From the NCBI GenBank assembly GCA_965369945.1, contig CBDUST010000067.1, positions 1 to 16,569 on the forward strand: a stretch of 16,569 nucleotides of DNA, in the 5' to 3' direction. The notes below the pieces were generated by a model. That model saw nothing but the letters and a program-made list of their open reading frames with translations. It was not told the DNA's origin and ran no database searches. The first letter of the stretch is position 1. Each line of letters begins with the position of its first letter. The position numbers were made by a program, and so were the translations under genes. Source of the DNA: JADFNO01 sp965369945. GTDB lineage: Bacteria > Planctomycetota > Phycisphaerae > Phycisphaerales > SM1A02. Positions 6,840 to 12,271 of this stretch are shown here, one piece after another.

Positions 6840-7125
6840 AGTTAAATCCGAGAACTGATACAAGAGGCTTCGAACATTAGATCAACAGCTCGGCTTGCTT
6901 CTCGTTCCATGCCATCGCGATGGGACCACAGCTGATCCGCTGTAAAGTGGGTTGATCTGCGTCCACATGCACAATCGCATTCTACAAGCGATCCAACACA
7001 TGCGAAACTCCAGCTTCATGCGCTCCACAGTTGATGCGATCAACTCGCACCAACCCGCGATCTCAGCAGTTTCATTTGCCAACCGGAGCGTCTCTTATGA
7101 CGTGATCTACCGCATCACCTCGAAC
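6840..7125. other. Intergenic stretch without a convincing gene
   Basis: This lies between the operon start and the 3' end of the response regulator gene. Two minus-strand frames are open (6882-7082, and 6842-7015 without a start codon), but neither shows a domain or a ribosome-binding site. The promoter of the minus-strand operon should be here; I see no clear -35/-10 pair. It may hold a decayed gene remnant. Confidence 0.4.
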
Positions 7126-8583
7126 TCACGCCGTTCGCCCGTACTCTTCCAGGTCGTATTGCTTGATCTTCTTATAGAGCGTGGTGCGGTTGACTTCGAG
7201 TTGGTCGGCTGTCTTTTGACGGTTCCAATCGTTGGCTTGGAGTGCGGCGAGGATGATTTGCTTCTCGGGCTCTTCCAAGGCCTCGCGCAATGGCAGCGGA
7301 TTGTCTGATGACCACGTTGCAGCGCTCGCCGATCCAGACTGCGCATGCCGCGGTAGGAGCTTCTCGGTCGAGTTGGCAATCACGTGTGGGGGCAGATCAT
7401 CGATCCCGATTCGGGTGGCGCGCGTGAGCACCACCGCTCGTTCTACGATGTTCTCAAGCTCGCGGACATTTCCCGGATAGGAATAGCGCCGCATCGCATC
7501 CATGGCCTCGGCCGAGAAGCCGGTGATCTGCTTGGACGCCTCCTTGGACATCTTCTGGAGGAAGTGCTCGGCCAGAAGCGGGATATCGCCGATCCGCTCT
7601 CGCAACGGGGGCAACTCAATCGATACGACATTGATTCGGTAATACAGGTCCTGGCGGAAGTCGCCCGCTGCAACGAGATCCTCCAGCGGTTCATTGCTAG
7701 CCAGAATCACGCGCACATCAACCTCGATCGTATCGTTGGAACCAACCGGCTCGAAGTGACGCTCCTGAAGAACGCGCAGCAACTTCAGTTGCATCCCCGG
7801 CGACGCTGAGTTGACTTCGTCCAGAAACAACGTCCCGGTATCGGCGGCGAAGAACCGGCCCGCCTTGTCAGCGTGCGCTCCGGTGAACGCGCCTTTGACA
7901 TGTCCAAACAGCTCGGATTCCAGCAAAGTTTCAGGGATCGATCCGCAGGAAAGCTCGACATAGGGCTTTTGCGCTCGAGGCGAACTGCGATGAATCGCGC
8001 GGGCGATCAGCGACTTGCCTGTGCCTGATTCACCGCACATCAGAACCGTCGCCTTGCTGGGCGCAACTGCGCCGATGACTTCATAGATACGGTGCATCCG
8101 CGAATCGGCACCGACGATACTGTCAAGACCGTATCGTTGATCCAGTTGTTGCCGTAGGTTCGTGTTCTCCGCAAGGAGCGCCTGTTGCTGTACAGCCTTT
8201 TCAACGGCGACGAGCAACTCTTCATCGACCAACGGCTTGGTGAGATAGTCCAGTGCCCCGGCCCGTATCGCGCGAACGGCGGATTCGATCGTCCCGTAGC
8301 CGGTAATCGCCACGATGACGATTTCCGGATAATCGCGGCGCATGGCCTTGATCAGTTCCACCCCATCCATCCCCGGCATCGTCATGTCGATGACCGCCAC
8401 GGCAACGGGCCCTGGTGCCTTGGCCTCAACGGTGGACGGTGCGTCCTGCAGGATTTGTAGGGCCTCGGCCCCGCTTTGAGCCGTTGCGATGGGGTACCCA
8501 ACATCGGCCAAGTAGACACCGATCGCCTCGGCGACGATCGGGTCATCATCCACCACCAGCACCCGTGGTCTGGATTCACTCAT
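7126..8583 (-). CDS. NtrC-family sigma-54-dependent response regulator
   Basis: A 485-aa three-domain regulator. The receiver domain (about 7-125) has the acidic pair in VVDDDP, phospho-acceptor D66 in VIDMTMPGMDG, and K116 in LTKP. The AAA+ sigma-54 activator domain (about 155-390) has Walker A GESGTGK (184-190), the sigma-54 contact loop GAFTGA (231-236), Walker B LFLDEV (252-257) and the sensor/arginine segment RQDLYYRINVV (310-320). The Fis-type helix-turn-helix is at the C-terminus (about 438-478, NRQKTADQLEVNRTTLYKKI). All catalytic motifs are intact, so it should hydrolyse ATP and open sigma-54 promoters when phosphorylated. No histidine kinase gene is adjacent, so the signal is unknown. 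AGGAGG (8595-8600) lies 11 bases before ATG 8583, rather far but the only candidate ribosome-binding site. Confidence 0.95.
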   Translation of the reverse strand: MSESRPRVLVVDDDPIVAEAIGVYLADVGYPIATAQSGAEALQILQDAPSTVEAKAPGPVAVAVIDMTMPGMDGVELIKAMRRDYPEIVIVAITGYGTIESAVRAIRAGALDYLTKPLVDEELLVAVEKAVQQQALLAENTNLRQQLDQRYGLDSIVGADSRMHRIYEVIGAVAPSKATVLMCGESGTGKSLIARAIHRSSPRAQKPYVELSCGSIPETLLESELFGHVKGAFTGAHADKAGRFFAADTGTLFLDEVNSASPGMQLKLLRVLQERHFEPVGSNDTIEVDVRVILASNEPLEDLVAAGDFRQDLYYRINVVSIELPPLRERIGDIPLLAEHFLQKMSKEASKQITGFSAEAMDAMRRYSYPGNVRELENIVERAVVLTRATRIGIDDLPPHVIANSTEKLLPRHAQSGSASAATWSSDNPLPLREALEEPEKQIILAALQANDWNRQKTADQLEVNRTTLYKKIKQYDLEEYGRTA

Positions 8584-9052
8584 CCGTGCAGTGGCCTCCT
8601 ACCCCATGATTCCCGCAAGCGAGCGGTTCCAACAGATGCTGCTGCAATGACTTAGGCGCCGTGATGGCCCGCGAGACCCACCCCCGGGGCATCAAAAACC
8701 GTTGACCGATCAGGACCTGGTCATGCCTGTCGATGTTCACCGTATCCATCACATGAGATTGATCGACGCGGCTGGGCTAGGTCTGAAGAGCGATGATGCG
8801 TTTGAGCAACATGATTCTCGGACGAACCGGACCGCCCTTCAACGGCCCCCACTGGGCAGGTTGAGCGTTCGATCGAAACTGCCTAAATTCACATGCGATT
8901 GTAATCAAATCCTTGGAAGAGCAGGACTTGCGCTTGGCAAACGGTAGCCGCTCGATTACTCTGCGTTGATACTCGGCTTGCCGTCGAGGGCCCCCGGAGG
9001 AGAGGCCGTTCCGGCAAGCCGTTTTCTTATGCGCGGCCCAAGCCTTGTCCTC
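8584..9052. other. 469-base gap without a convincing gene; possible + strand transcript
   Basis: This lies between two minus-strand genes. A + strand frame starting with TTG (8702-8947) and a 57-codon minus-strand frame (8576-8749) are open, but neither has a ribosome-binding site or a recognisable domain. A strong + strand terminator at 8974-9027 shows that something may be transcribed rightward through this gap, either a small RNA or the short + strand frame that stops 26 bases before the hairpin. No tRNA-like cloverleaf was seen. Confidence 0.4.
8974..9027 (+). terminator. Rho-independent terminator, + strand
   Basis: Perfect 10-bp arms CGGCTTGCCG (8974-8983) and CGGCAAGCCG (9012-9021) are followed directly by TTTTCTT (9022-9028). 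The 28-base loop is GC-rich and can fold further. There is no T-run on the other strand, so it works only for rightward transcription, yet no + strand gene lies within several kilobases upstream. It is not oriented to serve the UbiA-type gene. Confidence 0.7.
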
Positions 9053-10021
9053 TCACCGGTAGACCAACGGTCGACTCGATAGGCCGGTGATCTCCTTGAT
9101 GAAGGTCATTGCCCCAAAGCCCGCGATCGCAAACGCTCCGATCCACATGGCTTGGGCTGAAAATCCAAGCGCCGCGAGCCACGCAGCGCCGTAGAGCGCT
9201 TGCCACATTGCGCCGTATCGCTTGAGTTTCTCGGCGGCGGCCGCACCGTGAACACCACTGACCTTCCACCACGCGACGGCAACGAAGGCCAATGCTGTGA
9301 GCACCGGCCACAACACCGCCCAAGGTTCGGCCTGCTCCGGCCACAGCCCGCGGTCTTCTTGCATCGCCCCCCATCCAATCACCAGCACGGACCAGAAAAC
9401 CCATCCCGTCAGCGCCGCTACGGAACTGCGGAGCGTGAGTCGAGGGCGCTTTTCTTCCAAGACATGAACGACCGTGGCGATCGCCATGGCGTGCGTCATG
9501 ACCAGCCACACCGGCCATGTGAATTGCAGATGCGCGTTGGGGATCAGCATGTGCGTAACATGAACCAGGCCGATCGTAACCAAACCAATCGCCGGGATGT
9601 ACTTGCCGGCCGCGTTATAGAACAAGATTCCGGCCGCGGTGAACAGGGTAATCCACAACGCCCAAGTGCCCAGCGCCGCACCACCGAGCACAGCAATGAT
9701 CAATGCCCCGATAGTAACGACCACCGCTTGGCCAAGCTTGATCCGCCCGGCAGGAATCGGGCGCTGCGGGCTAAACGCGCTGTCATGGCGAACGTCCAGC
9801 ACGTCGTTCAGTGACGCGCCGTAGGCGAACAAGCCCACAGCGACGACGGCGCCGGCACCCAACGCCCCATACAGATTCATGCTGTAGACCGGCACGTGCT
9901 CATACACGGGCATGGCTCGGGTGAGCAGGATGATGAACCAAACGTCCGCCACTGCGCCGAAGGCCATCGTGAGGCGTGTCAGTTGAATGGCCGTGACGAG
10001 TTTGACCAACATCGATGCCAC
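9053..10021 (-). CDS. UbiA-family membrane prenyltransferase
   Basis: A 322-aa polytopic membrane protein with about eight or nine hydrophobic segments. The first aspartate-rich motif of the UbiA superfamily is intact: N72-D73-xx-D76-xxx-D80 in SLNDVLDVRHD, followed by RPIPAG (87-92). These bind the Mg-pyrophosphate of the prenyl donor. The second aspartate-rich motif is not recognisable; the corresponding region reads VVHVLEEKRPR (184-194), with glutamates instead. Members attach isoprenoid chains to aromatic or other acceptors (quinones, haem, chlorophyll, lipids); the acceptor cannot be told here. The start is GTG 10021, with AGGA seven bases upstream; ATG 10012 is the alternative. It is divergent from ribH, sharing a 111-base intergenic region. 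Confidence 0.88.
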   Translation of the reverse strand: MASMLVKLVTAIQLTRLTMAFGAVADVWFIILLTRAMPVYEHVPVYSMNLYGALGAGAVVAVGLFAYGASLNDVLDVRHDSAFSPQRPIPAGRIKLGQAVVVTIGALIIAVLGGAALGTWALWITLFTAAGILFYNAAGKYIPAIGLVTIGLVHVTHMLIPNAHLQFTWPVWLVMTHAMAIATVVHVLEEKRPRLTLRSSVAALTGWVFWSVLVIGWGAMQEDRGLWPEQAEPWAVLWPVLTALAFVAVAWWKVSGVHGAAAAEKLKRYGAMWQALYGAAWLAALGFSAQAMWIGAFAIAGFGAMTFIKEITGLSSRPLVYR

Positions 10022-10060
10022 GGGGGAATCCTATCCGTTGTCGGGTCCAATCGGGTCGAA

Positions 10061-10089
10061 TTGATCGCAGTGACAGCCGCTCGTAGGAT
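10061..10089 (+). promoter_or_regulatory. Sigma-70-type promoter of ribH-nusB-ftsY
   Basis: TTGATC (10061-10066), a 17-base spacer, then TAGGAT (10084-10089): each hexamer has two mismatches to consensus and the spacing is optimal. The predicted start is near 10096, leaving an untranslated leader of about 37 bases. The in-frame ATG at 10088 overlaps the -10 and so cannot be the start codon. Confidence 0.6.
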
Positions 10090-10132
10090 GCGCCGCTTGC
10101 CGGACCATGCTGCCGTGCCGCTTTTTACCCCA

Positions 10133-10621
10133 ATGTTTACTGCACCAGAAAATATCGCGAACGCCGCTGGGCTACGGATTGGCCTCGCCGTCAGCCGGTA
10201 TCACGCGCCGATCACCGAGGCAATGTGCGAGGCAGCGATCGAGCGCTTCATCGCGGCCGGAGGCTCCAAGGAGAACCTGAATCTCGTCAGCGCTCCCGGG
10301 GCGTTCGAGCTGACAGCGATTGCCCGCGCGTTCGCCGTGCGCGATGACATCGACGCGGTCGTCGCCCTGGGGTGTGTGATTTCAGGCGAAACGACGCACG
10401 ATCAGTACATCGCCAGCGCGGTCGCACAGGGACTGACGATGATCACGGCGCAGACCGGTGTGCCGGTGTCGTTCGGAGTCCTCACCTGCCAAACGCTCGA
10501 GCAGGCCCAAGCCCGCAGCGGCGGCGCCAAAGGCAACAAGGGCGCCGAGGCGATGACCGGTGCTATCGAGGCTGCTTGCGCGATTCGGCTGGTGCGATGC
10601 GGACCGAAGGAGAAATGCTGA
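10133..10621 (+). CDS. ribH: 6,7-dimethyl-8-ribityllumazine synthase
   Basis: A 162-aa RibH, the penultimate enzyme of riboflavin synthesis, which condenses 5-amino-6-ribitylaminouracil with 3,4-dihydroxy-2-butanone 4-phosphate. Visible family motifs: SRYH (21-24) near the substrate loop, SAPGAFEL (53-60), GCVISGETTHDQYI (80-93) with the catalytic histidine H89, FGVLT (114-118), and EQAQARSG with the phosphate-binding R128, ending NKGAEAMTGAIEAA. The arginine usual after GxxI is serine here (S84). The frame is open upstream to 9896, but that part overlaps the divergent gene and the promoter; ATG 10133 gives the normal length of about 160 residues. It is followed one base later by nusB, a common arrangement. 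Confidence 0.95.
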   Translation: MFTAPENIANAAGLRIGLAVSRYHAPITEAMCEAAIERFIAAGGSKENLNLVSAPGAFELTAIARAFAVRDDIDAVVALGCVISGETTHDQYIASAVAQGLTMITAQTGVPVSFGVLTCQTLEQAQARSGGAKGNKGAEAMTGAIEAACAIRLVRCGPKEKC

Positions 10622-10622
10622 G

Positions 10623-11069
10623 ATGGCCGGGTCGCGTGACATCCGCCGCTGCGCACTTCAAGCCTTATATCAGTTCGACGCCGGCAACGCCGACGCGCCC
10701 CAAGTTGTCCGCGACTCGCTTTCTGAATCGCCGGGCGACGAAGAGGTACACAACAAGGGCTTTGAATTGGCCGAGCAAGCGTGGGCGCTGCACGAGGAAG
10801 CCGACGCCGTCGTAGCCGAGCTCACACCGGACTGGCCTACCTACCGCCAACCCGTCATCGATCGGAACATTCTTCGGCTGGCGTATTTCGAAATCACCAG
10901 CTCTCAAACTCCGCCGAAGGTCGCCATCAATGAAGCGGTCGAGCTGGCCAAGGAATTCAGCACGGACAAATCGTCATTGTTTGTCAACGGTGTGCTCGAC
11001 AAGATATACAAGTCGCGCCGCGAGCTGGACGCAGCGCCGCAAGAATCCACAAGCGAAGGTGCTAAGTAG
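10623..11069 (+). CDS. nusB: Transcription antitermination factor NusB
   Basis: A 148-aa all-helical protein with the NusB pattern: an N-terminal arginine-rich RDIRRCALQALYQFD (5-19), a middle PVIDRNILRLAYFEI (about 77-91), and PPKVAINEAVELAKEFSTDKSSLFVNGVLDKI (about 97-128) including the conserved ending FVNGVLDKI. NusB with NusE (S10) binds boxA RNA and drives rRNA antitermination. The final 15 residues are a polar tail. ATG 10623 begins one base after the ribH stop and the next gene starts two bases after its own stop, so all three are almost certainly one operon. Upstream in-frame extension to 10560 lies inside ribH and is not used. Confidence 0.95.
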   Translation: MAGSRDIRRCALQALYQFDAGNADAPQVVRDSLSESPGDEEVHNKGFELAEQAWALHEEADAVVAELTPDWPTYRQPVIDRNILRLAYFEITSSQTPPKVAINEAVELAKEFSTDKSSLFVNGVLDKIYKSRRELDAAPQESTSEGAK

Positions 11070-11071
11070 AC

Positions 11072-12004
11072 GTGGGTCTGTTTGTTTCCACCGTCAGCGC
11101 GATTCGCAAAGGCTTAGCCCGGACACGCCAAGCGGTTGGCGGCGGTCTGGGCAGCCTGCTGAAGGGGCGAACGCTCGACGAAGAGTTGATCGATGAAATT
11201 GAAGCTCGTCTCATCTCCGCCGATGTGGGTGTTGCGGGAACGGCGGCAATCATCGATAGCCTTCGCGCCGCTTACCGCGCAGGCTCCGTTGCCAGGGGCG
11301 AAGACGTAATTCAGTTCCTCAAGCATCAGCTCATCGCACGATGGGATGAGGAGGATCGCCAGCTTGCAGTGGCCCACAGCGGCCCGACTGTGATCCTCGT
11401 GGCGGGAATCAATGGATCAGGCAAAACGACGAGTGTGGCAAAGATCGCCAAGTCGCTTACCGATGAGGGACGTAGCGTGCTGCTCGCTGCGGCTGACACG
11501 TTCCGCGCCGCAGCCGTCGAGCAACTGGAAATCTGGTCGAAGCGGTTGGGCGTTGATGTGGTCAAGGGAGCGCCCGGGGCCGATCCCGCCGCCGTGGTCT
11601 TCGATGCCTGCGACGCGGCACTGGCTCGAGGCGTTAATACGTTGCTGATCGATACCGCCGGACGGCTACACACACAAGAGAACTTGATGCGAGAGCTGAC
11701 TAAGATCCGCAACGTGGCGGCCAAGAAGATCCCGTCCGCACCGCATGAGGTATTGCTAGTTCTGGATGCAACCGCTGGTCAGAACGCCATCGCCCAAGCC
11801 GAGATTTTCAGACAAGCGATCGACGTGACAGGAATATTCCTGGCGAAGTTGGACGGCACGGCCAAAGGAGGCATCGTCGTCGCCATCCACGACAGGTTGG
11901 GGATCCCCGTCAAGCTCGTGGGCGTGGGTGAAACGGTGAATGATGTCGAGGCGTTCGATCCTGAATCGTTCATCGAAGCAATGTTCGCGGACGAGAAGTC
12001 ATAA
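11072..12004 (+). CDS. ftsY: Signal recognition particle receptor FtsY
   Basis: A 310-aa SRP GTPase. It comprises an N domain (about 1-95, with LDEELIDEIEARLISADVG) and a G domain with G1 GINGSGKTT (112-120), DTFRAAA (142-148), DTAGR (194-198), and AKLDGTAKGG (258-267), where alanine replaces the usual threonine of TKLDG. It ends GVGETVNDVEAFDPESFIEAMF, which is the FtsY rather than Ffh ending, and it has no M domain. The acidic A domain of E. coli FtsY is missing, as in many other phyla. It docks the SRP-ribosome complex at the membrane translocon. The start is GTG 11072, two bases after the nusB stop. Repeats with hairpins begin eight bases downstream and may act as its transcript end. Confidence 0.95.
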   Translation: MGLFVSTVSAIRKGLARTRQAVGGGLGSLLKGRTLDEELIDEIEARLISADVGVAGTAAIIDSLRAAYRAGSVARGEDVIQFLKHQLIARWDEEDRQLAVAHSGPTVILVAGINGSGKTTSVAKIAKSLTDEGRSVLLAAADTFRAAAVEQLEIWSKRLGVDVVKGAPGADPAAVVFDACDAALARGVNTLLIDTAGRLHTQENLMRELTKIRNVAAKKIPSAPHEVLLVLDATAGQNAIAQAEIFRQAIDVTGIFLAKLDGTAKGGIVVAIHDRLGIPVKLVGVGETVNDVEAFDPESFIEAMFADEKS

Positions 12005-12011
12005 GCCATCA

Positions 12012-12195
12012 GCCCGTAGGGTCCGCTGTGCGGACCGTTTCGGCCAAATAGCGATGAACCCGTAGGGTCCGCTGTGCGGACCGTTCCGGCCAAGTAGTGA
12101 TGAACCCGTAGGGTCCGCTGTGCGGACCGTTCCGGCCAAGTAGTGATGAACCTGTAGGGTCCGCTGTGCGGACCGTTCCGGCCAAGTAGTGAAAA
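12012..12195. repeat. Four tandem 46-bp repeats, each with a perfect hairpin
   Basis: Units start at 12012, 12058, 12104 and 12150, all exactly 46 bases long. The core of every unit is GGTCCGC-TGT-GCGGACC, a 7-bp stem with a three-base loop, followed by GTTCCGGCCAAGTAGTGATGA with few changes. The first unit differs most (GTTTCGG, AAATAGCG), the fourth has a C-to-T near its start and a changed end. There are no unique spacers, so this is not CRISPR. It lies between ftsY and lptD. Confidence 0.9.
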
Positions 12196-12199
12196 GAAT

Positions 12200-12220
12200 G
12201 GTCCGCACAGCGGACACTAC
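12200..12220 (-). repeat. Inverted half copy of the 46-bp repeat core
   Basis: GGTCCGCACAGCGGAC followed by ACTAC is the reverse complement of the repeat core and its GTAGG flank, with one mismatch in 21 bases. It could pair with any of the four direct copies upstream to give a long alternative stem just ahead of the lptD promoter. Confidence 0.8.
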
Positions 12221-12235
12221 GAAGAAACCGTCCTG

Positions 12236-12264
12236 TTGTGAGTCCACGTCTCCGCCCGTATGAT
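12236..12264 (+). promoter_or_regulatory. Strong sigma-70-type promoter of lptD
   Basis: TTGTGA (12236-12241), a 17-base spacer, then TATGAT (12259-12264), with optimal spacing. Transcription would begin at about 12271, immediately before an in-frame GTG at 12272. The first ATG of the frame (12260) is inside the -10 hexamer, so the message is probably leaderless and starts with GTG. Confidence 0.65.
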
Positions 12265-12271
12265 CGCCCCC

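Noticed and set aside
6842..7082. Minus-strand frames with cysteine-rich or otherwise protein-like stretches
   Set aside because: One has no start codon, the other no ribosome-binding site, and neither has a recognisable domain. At most a decayed remnant.
8576..8749. 57-codon minus-strand frame ending over the start of the response regulator gene
   Set aside because: The overlap looks like coupling, but there is no Shine-Dalgarno, the composition is unconvincing and nothing is recognised.
8702..8947. 81-codon + strand frame ending just before the orphan terminator
   Set aside because: TTG start, no ribosome-binding site and no domain. Kept only as a possibility within the finding on the orphan terminator.
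9896..10132. 79-residue upstream extension of lumazine synthase
   Set aside because: It overlaps the divergent prenyltransferase gene and the ribH promoter; family length is met from ATG 10133.
12012..12220. CRISPR-like appearance of regularly spaced repeats
   Set aside because: The full 46-base period is repeated with no unique spacers, there are only four units, and no cas gene is nearby. It is a tandem hairpin array.
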